In this document: positions 24,950 to 32,453 of the stretch, one piece after another
Position numbering within the stretch: the first letter of the stretch is position 1
Layout: every line of letters begins with the position of its first letter
Source: an uncultured Clostridia bacterium
GTDB lineage: Bacteria > Bacillota > Clostridia > Christensenellales > Borkfalkiaceae
Length of the DNA stretch: 42,069 nt
NCBI GenBank assembly: GCA_944367565.1
Contig: CALVWR010000017.1
Coordinates: 1-42,069 of the forward strand
Direction: 5' to 3'
Notes under the pieces: model-generated
Seen by the model: the letters and a program-made list of their open reading frames with translations, nothing else
What the model was told of the DNA's origin: nothing
Databases searched by the model: none
Translations under genes and position numbers: made by a program

Positions 24950-25816
24950 ATGAAGAACAATATTTTCGACGACATTGTTTCTTATACGGATTTTTTAACC
25001 AATCATTTCGGATTAAATCTGTCATTATGCCAAATTTATGATAAATTCGGTAATTTTCTTCATATTCTTTACCCTTATAACAAACATCAGACTGCATATT
25101 GCGAATACATAAAATCATCTTCTTCGGCGCATAAAAACTGTTTGAAATGTCAGGGCAAAGTTCTAAAACTGTGTAGATTCGGACATTTTTCCGGGACGTG
25201 CTGGGCGGGCGTAAAGGAATTTGTTTTTCCCATAAAATCCGAAAACGATGTCATCGGATTTATCAGCATAACGGGATATCGATCCCCAAAAAGTATGCCG
25301 GCTTTTCAAACGATTGCCGAAACACACCGTTTACAACCTGCTATCTTAAATGATTCTTATTCGCTTTTGAATCCGGAGATGCCGGATCCTCGTTTTATAA
25401 AAACGCTCGTTTCCCCGCTTTGTCATATGCTTTACGAAGCGAATCGCCTTGCCGAGTTTCAGAATATTGCGTACAACAATCTTTTTAAGGAAATCGTCGA
25501 TTATCTTTGTTCTCACTATAAAAATTTCAACTTATCCCTTGACGAAATCGCCGCATTTTGCGGATACAGCGAATCGCATATTCGACATACTTTCTTAAAA
25601 TACAGCGGATATACCGTTCGTCAATATATTACTTTATTGAGAATAAAGCGCGCAAAAGAATTGCTTTCCAATACGGCCATGAGCATCCGCGATATCGCTT
25701 ACGAGACGGGTTTTAATGATTCAAACTATTTTACAAACGTTTTTCATAAAGAAACGGGAATTCCCCCGAACACTTACAGGCAGAAAAACAGAAATAAATC
25801 CCCCGCGCCGTTCTGA
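24950..25816 (+). CDS. AraC-family transcription regulator with PocR sensory domain
   Basis: A 288-residue regulator. The N-terminal ~165 residues match the PocR ligand-binding fold: CEYIKSSSSAHKNCLKCQGK, FGHFSGTCWAGVKEFVFPI and DVIGFISITGYRSP, with cysteines that in PocR-type domains may hold a ligand or cofactor. The C-terminal ~100 residues are a double helix-turn-helix AraC domain (LSLDEIAAFCGYSESHIRHTFLK; SIRDIAYETGFNDSNYFTNVFHKETG). PocR regulators usually control use of small organic compounds such as 1,2-propanediol; no such operon is present here. The only candidate partner is the divergent 64-residue gene. Confidence 0.9.
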   Translation: MKNNIFDDIVSYTDFLTNHFGLNLSLCQIYDKFGNFLHILYPYNKHQTAYCEYIKSSSSAHKNCLKCQGKVLKLCRFGHFSGTCWAGVKEFVFPIKSENDVIGFISITGYRSPKSMPAFQTIAETHRLQPAILNDSYSLLNPEMPDPRFIKTLVSPLCHMLYEANRLAEFQNIAYNNLFKEIVDYLCSHYKNFNLSLDEIAAFCGYSESHIRHTFLKYSGYTVRQYITLLRIKRAKELLSNTAMSIRDIAYETGFNDSNYFTNVFHKETGIPPNTYRQKNRNKSPAPF

Positions 25817-25916
25817 AAATATTATAATGCATTTTTTATGGCTTTTCCTTAAATAAACGCGCTATTAACTATAAAAATCGGCAATGCCGGGACGAAAACT
25901 TATATAATCAAACTTT

Positions 25917-26018
25917 TTGTTCGGATACGGCGGATTCTCTATCGAAGAATGGATGAAAGCAATGGGCGAAGTCGACTCGCCCCAAACGAAAAAACAGATA
26001 CTAAAAACCGTCGTATGA
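25917..26018 (+). pseudogene. Decayed gene tail ending in its own terminator
   Basis: A 33-codon frame beginning at a TTG (FGYGGFSIEEWMKAMGEVDS, then PQTKKQILKTVV and a stop inside the terminator stem) has a codon pattern like real genes of the region and no ribosome site. I read it as the C-terminus of a gene whose 5' part has been deleted; the family is not recognised. The 473 bases between the AraC gene and tRNA-Thr hold only this remnant and the hairpins listed. Confidence 0.4.
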
Positions 26019-26036
26019 AAAATACGGCGGTTTTTT
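26003..26036 (+). terminator. Terminator of the decayed gene
   Basis: Stem aaaaaccgtcgtat / atacggcggtttttt, with one G-T pair, a 5-base loop and a T-run. The stop codon of the remnant lies in its left arm. Confidence 0.85.
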
Positions 26037-26093
26037 AAGTATTAACAAAAAATTTTAACCGATGCTAATTTGCTGCCGAGGCCGAAAAACCCG

Positions 26094-26122
26094 TTTCAGA
26101 GCGTTTTGGGCAGTCTCTGAAA
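26094..26122. repeat. Short inverted repeat
   Basis: tttcagag (26094-26101) and ctctgaaa (26115-26122) enclose 13 bases. Function unknown; it lies in the gene-poor stretch beside tRNA-Thr. Confidence 0.5.
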
Positions 26123-26177
26123 ATATTTTCCGCAGCACAACGATTGATCAAAAAATCTTTAACCTTTTTATAAAAAA

Positions 26178-26217
26178 AATAGCAAATCGTGTTTGCTACC
26201 GTGTTTGCTATTATTTT
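26178..26217 (+). repeat. Hairpin overlapping two 12-bp direct repeats
   Basis: aatagcaaa / tttgctatt (26178-26186, 26204-26212) followed by ATTTTT could be a weak terminator. Inside it, cgtgtttgcta occurs twice in tandem (26188-26199, 26200-26211). Confidence 0.5.
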
Positions 26218-26249
26218 TACGTTTATCTAAAATTGTGCTTTTAAGCCAT

Positions 26250-26284
26250 AAAATAAAAGAAAAACCACAAAATCTTGCGGTTTT
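26250..26284 (-). terminator. Terminator of tRNA-Thr
   Basis: On the minus strand aaaaccgc / gtggtttt (26284-26277, 26268-26261), with one G-T pair and an 8-base loop, is followed by TTTCTTTTATTTT. It starts 6 bases after the tRNA CCA end. Confidence 0.85.
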
Positions 26285-26289
26285 CCGTT

Positions 26290-26365
26290 TGGAGCTGCTA
26301 ACCGGATTCGAACCGGTGACCTCGTCCTTACCAAGGACGTGCTCTACCTGCTGAGCCATAGCAGC
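26290..26365 (-). tRNA. tRNA-Thr (anticodon GGT)
   Basis: A complete 76-base cloverleaf on the minus strand. The acceptor gctgcta / tagcagc is followed by discriminator T and an encoded CCA. The D arm carries ggtagagc. The anticodon stem cgtcc/ggacg has loop ttggtaa giving anticodon GGT. The T arm is accgg-ttcgaat-ccggt. It reads ACC/ACU threonine codons. It is probably transcribed leftward from the promoter at 26642-26670, through the damaged copy, to the terminator at 26250. Confidence 0.97.
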
Positions 26366-26426
26366 ATATTAAATTTTGTGCCGATTTTTTAGGGGTTCGG
26401 CGCCCCGATTTTATGGCTTGTGCGTT

Positions 26427-26539
26427 TTACCAAGGACGTGCTCTTCCGGACTGCGCGCACGGCGCTTTTCGGCTTTGGCTACGAACAGTCCGCAGGACTG
26501 CCCGTTTAACGCGTCGCCCCTGCCGAGCCATAGCAGCAT
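26427..26539 (-). pseudogene. Second, split copy of tRNA-Thr(GGT)
   Basis: Bases 26519-26539 repeat the 5' acceptor and D-arm region of the intact tRNA (one mismatch), and 26427-26444 repeat its D-arm end and anticodon loop. Between them 74 GC-rich bases (26445-26518) replace a single base of the D loop. The insert contains a perfect small palindrome cagtccgcaggactg. Beyond 26427 the 3' half of the tRNA (anticodon 3' arm, T arm, acceptor 3') is absent. The DNA just upstream of both copies (26366-26400 and 26540-26575) is also similar, so the whole unit was duplicated. It cannot fold into a functional tRNA. Confidence 0.75.
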
Positions 26540-26621
26540 TATGCAATTTTTTACCGGTTTTGTTCGGGCTTCGGCTTTCCCGTTCTGCCGCCTGTTCTTC
26601 CATGCCAAGGTTTTACGACAT

Positions 26622-26668
26622 GACAACGCAAAGCATTATTTAGTATAACGAAAATGCTTTGCGTTGTC
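26622..26668. repeat. Perfect 16-bp inverted repeat downstream of ftsZ
   Basis: gacaacgcaaagcatt (26622-26637) and its exact complement (26653-26668) enclose 15 bases. It could terminate the dcw transcript, although no T-run follows, and it also embeds the promoter-like sequence below. The other bases between 26366 and 26688 are the damaged tRNA unit. Confidence 0.85.
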
Positions 26669-26670
26669 AA
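26642..26670 (-). promoter_or_regulatory. Promoter for the tRNA-Thr region, inside an inverted repeat
   Basis: Minus strand TTGACA (26670-26665), 17-base spacer, TATACT (26647-26642). Its -35 box is in one arm of the 16-bp inverted repeat and its start region in the other. No other leftward promoter is apparent before the tRNA. Confidence 0.6.
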
Positions 26671-26688
26671 TCATATCGTATTAAAATT

Positions 26689-27984
26689 TTATTTTTTACC
26701 GAAAATCTTTTTCATAAACGCAGGCAATTCTTTCTTGTTTTCGATGCGGGGCGACGGAACATCGTCCCCATCGTCTTCAAAGATCGCCTTCGTAACCTGC
26801 TCGAGCTTTTTATCCGCAGACACACTTTGCGGAACTTCCTGACGGGGAGGCGTCTGCTGTGTCGGTTGCGGAGCAAAATCTTCCTCGTATTTTCTTCCGG
26901 TCTCAAACTCGTAAATCAACGGAGGAATATTGCTTTTTGCCGGTTCGGTATATCTCGCTGCCGGTTTGGGCTCTTCCTTTTTGATGTTCAGCGCCTGGAC
27001 CGAATCCACCTCTTCGGTCGCCATCCCCTGCGGCGCACTGTTGAATCCCGTCGCGATGATCGTGACCGCCACTTCGTCCGAAAGCGTATCGTCAATCGCC
27101 GCGCCGAATATGATATTCGCCGAATAATCGATTACGCCTTGCACAAGTTTCGCCGCTTCACTCACTTCTCCCAAGGACATATCCTTGCCGCCCGTGATAT
27201 TCAAAATCACGCCTTTCGCGCCTTCGATCGTCGTTTCCAGCAAAGGACTCGATACCGCCTGCCGTACCGCTTCGATCATCTTGTTTTCGCCTTTTGCCCT
27301 GCCGATCCCCATATGCGCAAGTCCCTGATTGCGCATAACGGTGCTTACATCGGCAAAATCCAGATTGATCAGCGCCGGCGTAGCAATCAGATTCACAATC
27401 CCCGTTATCCCTTGTTTCAATACGTCGTCTGCTACTTTGAAAGCGTCGCCGAACGGCGTCGATCCCGGCAGAACCTGCAACAATTTATCGTTCGGAATCA
27501 CAACCAACGTATCCACGTATTTTCTGAGATTGATGATCCCGTTCTTTGCATTCTCTTCCCTTTTGCGCCCTTCAAAAGAAAACGGTTTTGTCACCACCGC
27601 AACGGTAAGCACGCCGAGTTCTTTGGCAATACGCGCAATAACGGGCGCGGCACCCGTTCCCGTTCCGCCGCCCATTCCCGCGGCGATAAAGAGCAGATCC
27701 GTTCCTTTGATCAGTTCGGTAAGTTCATCTTTGCTTTCTTCCGCCGCGCGTTCTCCGATCTCGGGATTTGCTCCGGCTCCGAGTCCTTTTGTGAGGCTCT
27801 CGCCGATTTGTATACGCTTGTCCGCTTTGGATAACAACAGAACCTGCTTGTCCGTATTCACGGAAATATATTCGGCACTCGTAAGGTTGGATTCCAACAT
27901 ACTGTTTATGGCGTTGTTCCCGCCCCCGCCGACGCCGATGACTTTGATCACCGCAATGTTCGTATTTGCCTCAGTATCATACAT
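26689..27984 (-). CDS. ftsZ: Cell-division GTPase FtsZ
   Basis: The tubulin homologue that forms the division ring; 431 residues. The N-terminal nucleotide-binding domain has the tubulin signature GGGTGTG (105-111) and VIGVGGGGNNAINSML (15-30). The T7 loop NLDFADVSTVM contacts the next subunit's GTP. A variable Pro/Glu-rich linker leads to the conserved C-terminal peptide ELPAFMKKIFGKK that binds FtsA and other partners. GGAGG lies nine bases before the ATG. It is the last gene of the dcw operon, 23 bases after ftsA. Confidence 0.98.
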   Translation of the reverse strand: MYDTEANTNIAVIKVIGVGGGGNNAINSMLESNLTSAEYISVNTDKQVLLLSKADKRIQIGESLTKGLGAGANPEIGERAAEESKDELTELIKGTDLLFIAAGMGGGTGTGAAPVIARIAKELGVLTVAVVTKPFSFEGRKREENAKNGIINLRKYVDTLVVIPNDKLLQVLPGSTPFGDAFKVADDVLKQGITGIVNLIATPALINLDFADVSTVMRNQGLAHMGIGRAKGENKMIEAVRQAVSSPLLETTIEGAKGVILNITGGKDMSLGEVSEAAKLVQGVIDYSANIIFGAAIDDTLSDEVAVTIIATGFNSAPQGMATEEVDSVQALNIKKEEPKPAARYTEPAKSNIPPLIYEFETGRKYEEDFAPQPTQQTPPRQEVPQSVSADKKLEQVTKAIFEDDGDDVPSPRIENKKELPAFMKKIFGKK

Positions 27985-28007
27985 AATTCGATTCCTCCGA
28001 TTCGATC

Positions 28008-29174
28008 TTACTCAAATTTATTTTTATTGGTTTTAAACAATTTTTGCAAAATTCCGATTTTCTTTACCGGCTGTTTCAACGCCAGTCTGATCAGTGACGC
28101 ACATGACGAATCCGTCGGTCGGTTTCTGTTCGGCAGATTCGGCGTCAACGTTTCCGTCACCATATTCAACCGCCTGGAGAGATGTTCTTTCGCGCCACGC
28201 ATGAAACAGATCCCGCCCCCGGTGACCGAAATCGGCACATATTCCGGAATTACAAACCGACTGTCCGTTATGCAAAATTCGATATTTTCGCATACTTCGT
28301 CCAGACTCGCAAACACGATTTCGTTGACTTTATCGACCGGAAACGTAAACTCTTTGTCTCCGTCGAGAATTTTGTATGTTTCGTTCCCGCCGATACTGAG
28401 ATTCACTTTTCTCTTCAGTTTTTCCGCAATATCCGCATCGATATCGAAATATTCCGTCAAAGCCGCGGTGATGTATCCGCCCCCGTAGGAAAACCCTTTC
28501 TGATAGATGATCGCATCTCCCTGCACGATGGAAAAACTCGTCGTGATATACCCGATATCCAACAGGATCGCCGTCCGGTCCCTGACTTCCGGCGCGAATA
28601 AACATAAGGCTTCCGCCAGCGCCGACGAAATAAATTCCACATACTCCGCGCCGCATTTCTGTACTACGGGCCTGATGAGGTCGATCAGTTTCTGATCGCA
28701 CAGGACATACGATAAACATCCGTGTAACGTCTTGCCGCTTTCTCCGATCGGGTCTGCCACCCGCCGTGTATCGTCCAGCGTGAAATAAACGCCGGAGCGG
28801 TTGATGATCGCATATCGTTTCGATTTCAGCGTATAGCCCGTATCATAAAGCCGGTTCAGTTCGTTTTCTCCGATCCGACGACCGCGGTCAAATGCAATCT
28901 GATGCTCTTTCAGCACGACCGTCGTGAATTCCCCCGGAACGCCCACATACACCGTATCGGGTAAATTCCTCGCGCTTGCGCATACTTGTTTCAGACATCC
29001 GCGCACCGCGCCTTCCGTCTCCGCTTTGTCGAAGAATTCCCCGTCGGAAAAACCGGAATAACTCTGCCGCGCAAGACCTTTGATGACTATTGTATTGTTC
29101 GGTCCGCTTTCCGCCACTGCCGCGGTAATGCCGGATGAGCCTATGTCGAGAACCGTAACCGTTTTCTTCTGCAT
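28008..29174 (-). CDS. ftsA: Cell-division actin-like protein FtsA
   Basis: A 388-residue ATPase of the actin/Hsp70 superfamily that tethers FtsZ to the membrane. Phosphate-1 motif is VLDIGSSGITAAVAE, phosphate-2 is AILLDIGYITTSFSIV, and the adenosine motif is ISVTGGGICFMRGAKEHLSRRL. The C-terminal KKIGILQKLFKTNKNK is a typical amphipathic membrane-targeting helix. The sequence is rather diverged from model FtsA, but position directly upstream of ftsZ and the terminal helix settle the call. Confidence 0.92.
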   Translation of the reverse strand: MQKKTVTVLDIGSSGITAAVAESGPNNTIVIKGLARQSYSGFSDGEFFDKAETEGAVRGCLKQVCASARNLPDTVYVGVPGEFTTVVLKEHQIAFDRGRRIGENELNRLYDTGYTLKSKRYAIINRSGVYFTLDDTRRVADPIGESGKTLHGCLSYVLCDQKLIDLIRPVVQKCGAEYVEFISSALAEALCLFAPEVRDRTAILLDIGYITTSFSIVQGDAIIYQKGFSYGGGYITAALTEYFDIDADIAEKLKRKVNLSIGGNETYKILDGDKEFTFPVDKVNEIVFASLDEVCENIEFCITDSRFVIPEYVPISVTGGGICFMRGAKEHLSRRLNMVTETLTPNLPNRNRPTDSSCASLIRLALKQPVKKIGILQKLFKTNKNKFE

Positions 29175-29203
29175 CTTGAATTTCCCTTATCCGTATTCAG
29201 AAT

Positions 29204-30007
29204 TCATTGTTTGTCCGCCGACATCGGATCATCGCGCGTATAGGTTGCGACGATTTCTCCTTCCGTCCTGTTGACGACAATATAATTCATCCCTTTGTTA
29301 TAATCGGACGTTTGCTCGAATACCTCCATCGCCGTCCGCATTTTTTCGGCGCCCGCATCCAATGCGTCATACACCCAGGTTTCCACGCCGGTGCGCATAT
29401 GGAAAACCACTTCGTCCATCACGACTTCCCCGCCGACCGCTCCGTATTTCACTTCGATGGCGGAAATGTTATCCGTATATGCCGCGATTTCGCTCATCGA
29501 ATACACCAAGGACAAAAGCCCGCCGTCTTCCGCTTCCAGAACAAGTCCCGCTTCGGCGCGCGTCGCAAAAATCGGTTCCCCCGTCACGTCGCTGATAAAC
29601 AGCCCGATCAGATTCTCCTCCTCCGGCGGATTCTTTGCCAGAACGACCCCTCTGTCGTCGAGAATATATTTGTCTTCGCCGTTTTCAAATAAAAAAACTT
29701 CCCGCCTTTCGCGCAGTGTTGCGACGATCCCGTTCGGATAGGACTTTTCCAGCCGTTCCACTTCTAAATACGGATAGGCGGCAAGCACTGCCGCCACTTC
29801 CTTCATATCGAGAAAAAGCAGACTTTTTCCACGGAACTTTTCAAGATCCGCTTTCACCGCGCGCGCGGACGTTTCTCCTTTCTCTCCCGCAGTGACTTCC
29901 ACATTGATGTCCGCTACGGAAAAAATCGAGAAAAATCCTACGACGACTATCACCGTAAACGCCGCCGCAACGATAAAATTAAGAAAAATTCTGCCTTTGT
30001 TTTTCAT
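29204..30007 (-). CDS. ftsQ: Cell-division protein FtsQ/DivIB
   Basis: A 267-residue bitopic membrane protein: short basic cytoplasmic N-terminus, one TM (about 9-31), then an extracellular POTRA domain (VKADLEKFRGKSLLFLDMKEVAAVLAAYPYLEV) and FtsQ beta domain (ATLRERREVFLF, KYILDDRGVVLAK). FtsQ/DivIB joins FtsL and FtsB/DivIC to activate septal wall synthesis. AGGTG precedes the ATG; 13 bases separate it from murA. Confidence 0.92.
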   Translation of the reverse strand: MKNKGRIFLNFIVAAAFTVIVVVGFFSIFSVADINVEVTAGEKGETSARAVKADLEKFRGKSLLFLDMKEVAAVLAAYPYLEVERLEKSYPNGIVATLRERREVFLFENGEDKYILDDRGVVLAKNPPEEENLIGLFISDVTGEPIFATRAEAGLVLEAEDGGLLSLVYSMSEIAAYTDNISAIEVKYGAVGGEVVMDEVVFHMRTGVETWVYDALDAGAEKMRTAMEVFEQTSDYNKGMNYIVVNRTEGEIVATYTRDDPMSADKQ

Positions 30008-30020
30008 CTTTCACCTGCGA

Positions 30021-31271
30021 TTAATCCATCCGGACAAAATCCGCGCCCAATGCGCTGAATTTAACTTCCGGCATATAATAACCGCGTTCCACATGTTTTA
30101 TGTCTTCGATCACCGTCGTTCCTTCCGCATTCAGCCCCGCGATGATCAGCGCCGCTCCGCCGCGGAGGTCGTGCGCCGTCACTTTCGCGCCGCACAGCCT
30201 TTTCACCCCGCTGACGATCGCCACCCTGTCCTTTACCACGATATTCGCGCCCATGCGGTTGAGTTCCCTCACGTGTTTGAAACGCGTTTCGAATATGTTC
30301 TCCCTGATCACGGAGATTCCGTCGCTGACCGACGCCAACGCAACCATCTGCGCCTGCATATCCGTAGGAAATCCCGGATACGGAAGAGTTTCGATATTGA
30401 AACTCTTTCTGATGTTGCCGCTACGCAAGTATATTATATCATTTTTTACAGTGATTTTACAAGTATTATCGCAAAGTTTATGTAATAAAGCGGAAATTTT
30501 TTCGGCATCGCAGTTCCCGATCTCGATTTCGCCGCCGGTTGCCGCCGCCGCGACCAGATATGTACCCGCTTCGATCCTGTCGAAAAGCGGCCGATACTGC
30601 GTTCCGTGCAGTTTTTTTACCCCCTCCACCACGATCACGCTTGTTCCCGCGCCGGCGACCTTTGCGCCCATGGAATTGAGAAAATTCTGCAGATCCTCCA
30701 CTTCCGGTTCTTTTGCCGCATTGTGGATGATCGTTCTTCCTTCCGCCAGAACGCCGGCAAGGATGATATTTTCCGTCGCGCCGACGCTCGGAAAGTCAAA
30801 ATAGATGTTTCCGCCCTTCAGACGGTCCGCCCGACAGACGATTTCCCCGCCCGCTTCCTTTACGCTTACGCCCATCTGCCGCAGTCCCTGCAGGTGCAGA
30901 TCGATCGGTCTCAGTCCGATGTCGCATCCTCCCGGATAAGAGGCTTCCGCCGATTTAAAACGCGAAATAAGCGCCCCGAGCATAAAGACGGACGAACGCA
31001 TTTCTTTCGATAAGCTGTAAGGTATCGTATACCCATGCATTGCGGCGGCGTTTACAATCAGATTCTTCCCTTCATAACGTACTTTTACACCGAGTTCTTT
31101 TAAAATGCGGATCATACTTTCCACATCGAGGATAGGCGGACAGTTTTTTATAATCACTTCTTCATCCGTCAGCACCGACGCGGCCAAAAGAGGCAGAACG
31201 GCATTCTTTGCCGATTCCGCCTCTATTTTCCCATTCAGTCTTGTTCCGCCTTTGATTTTGTATTTCGCCAT
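30021..31271 (-). CDS. murA: UDP-N-acetylglucosamine 1-carboxyvinyltransferase
   Basis: A 416-residue EPSP-synthase-fold enzyme adding enolpyruvate to UDP-GlcNAc, the first committed step of peptidoglycan precursor synthesis. SAKNAVLPLLAASVL marks the N-terminus. The PEP-binding catalytic cysteine is present in YPGGCDIGLRPIDLHL, so it should be fosfomycin-type sensitive by this criterion. The ATG at 31271 begins the family's normal start (MAKYKIKGG); an in-frame ATG at 31304 has no ribosome site. It lies between ftsW and ftsQ, where many Firmicutes have murG. Confidence 0.96.
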   Translation of the reverse strand: MAKYKIKGGTRLNGKIEAESAKNAVLPLLAASVLTDEEVIIKNCPPILDVESMIRILKELGVKVRYEGKNLIVNAAAMHGYTIPYSLSKEMRSSVFMLGALISRFKSAEASYPGGCDIGLRPIDLHLQGLRQMGVSVKEAGGEIVCRADRLKGGNIYFDFPSVGATENIILAGVLAEGRTIIHNAAKEPEVEDLQNFLNSMGAKVAGAGTSVIVVEGVKKLHGTQYRPLFDRIEAGTYLVAAAATGGEIEIGNCDAEKISALLHKLCDNTCKITVKNDIIYLRSGNIRKSFNIETLPYPGFPTDMQAQMVALASVSDGISVIRENIFETRFKHVRELNRMGANIVVKDRVAIVSGVKRLCGAKVTAHDLRGGAALIIAGLNAEGTTVIEDIKHVERGYYMPEVKFSALGADFVRMD

Positions 31272-31325
31272 ATAAGTTTTACCGCCTTTTCTATATAACA
31301 TCATATGGCAAAACGGCTCAAAACG

Positions 31326-32453
31326 TTAAAGTTCGCCCTTCGATATATTATACAGTACGCCGAATTCGGCAAGAAATATGATGATCGATGTGTTTCCGCT
31401 GGATACCAAAGGCAACGGCAATCCGGTAGGCGGTATGCTTCCCGTTACCACCAGCGCGTTGATCAGAACCTGTATCCCGAAGATAAACGTGATCCCCATT
31501 GCCAGCAGATAGGCAAATACGTTTTTGGTTTTCGACGCGATCCGGATCCCTCTGTAAATGATGAAGCCAAGCAACGCAAAAAACGCAAGAAGTCCGATAA
31601 ATCCCGTTTCTTCCCCGATGACGGATAAGATGAAATCCGATTCCGAAAAGGGCAGAAACGCATATTTTTGCCTCGAACAGAACAAGCCGACTCCGAACCA
31701 TCCTCCGCTGCCCAACGCATACAGAGACTGGATCAGCTGATAGCCTTCTCCCTTCGGTGACGCCCACGGATTCAGAAAAGCCGAAAGACGATTCAACCGA
31801 TAGGGCTCGGCAAAGATCAGCCCCACTCCCAGCGTCAGCGCGGGCAGAAGGATGCAAAGAAAATGTCCGACTTTCATCCCCGCGGAAAAGAGCATTGCGA
31901 TCATCAGCATCCCCATGCAGGCGGTAATGGACATATTCGGCTCGAGTATGATCAGCACGCAAAGCACCGCGCCGTAAGCGAGAACGGGCAGAATTCCCCT
32001 GAAGGAACGCATCCGCTCCGGTTTTTTCGCCGCATATGTAGCCGTAAACAGAATAAAACTGAATTTTGCGATCTCCGACGGCTGAATCGTCAGCGATCCG
32101 ATCCCGATCCACCGTTTCGCACCGTAATTTTCCACACCGACGCCCGGAATGAAAACCATTGCGAGGAGAATGATCGCAACTACGGCAAAGGGCAGTGCAA
32201 ATTTTTTTAATTTTTCATAAGAGACGTTTGCCGTAAAAAGCATCGCCGCAATTCCGAGAAGAATTCCTATCGCCTGCTTTTTTACGAAAAAGAAAGCGTC
32301 TCCGTATGCCGATTGCGCCGAATACGAACTCGCGGAATAGATGAAAACACATCCGATGACGCTGAGCAGAATCACCGCCGCAAGCAAAAATACGTCCCCG
32401 GACGTTTGCCGCGCAAGAAGATTATTCTTCCGACTGTTTTTCCGTATCGGCAT
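31326..32453 (-). CDS. ftsW: SEDS peptidoglycan glycosyltransferase FtsW
   Basis: A 375-residue polytopic protein with about ten hydrophobic segments, of the shape/elongation/division/sporulation family that polymerises lipid II with a partner class B PBP. Marks are GCVFIYSASSYSA in TM1, the AKFSFILFTATY block, PNMSITACMGMLMIAMLF, EPYRLNRLSAFLNPW and GEETGFIGLLAFF. Near its end LPLPLVSSGNTSIIIFL is the SEDS signature. GAGGG precedes the ATG, and the start overlaps murD by 32 bases. The FtsW versus SpoVE choice rests on operon position. Confidence 0.94.
   Translation of the reverse strand: MPIRKNSRKNNLLARQTSGDVFLLAAVILLSVIGCVFIYSASSYSAQSAYGDAFFFVKKQAIGILLGIAAMLFTANVSYEKLKKFALPFAVVAIILLAMVFIPGVGVENYGAKRWIGIGSLTIQPSEIAKFSFILFTATYAAKKPERMRSFRGILPVLAYGAVLCVLIILEPNMSITACMGMLMIAMLFSAGMKVGHFLCILLPALTLGVGLIFAEPYRLNRLSAFLNPWASPKGEGYQLIQSLYALGSGGWFGVGLFCSRQKYAFLPFSESDFILSVIGEETGFIGLLAFFALLGFIIYRGIRIASKTKNVFAYLLAMGITFIFGIQVLINALVVTGSIPPTGLPLPLVSSGNTSIIIFLAEFGVLYNISKGEL

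Noticed and set aside
26168-26359. 63-codon minus-strand frame beginning MAQQVEHVLGKDEVTG
   Set aside because: It is the translation of tRNA-Thr itself and its flank, a well-known spurious type of gene call.
26411-26626. 71-codon minus-strand frame over the split tRNA copy
   Set aside because: It reads through tRNA-derived sequence and the GC-rich insert and has no ribosome site.
26659-27834. 391-codon plus-strand frame
   Set aside because: It is antisense to ftsZ, with Arg/Phe/His-rich shadow composition and no ribosome site.
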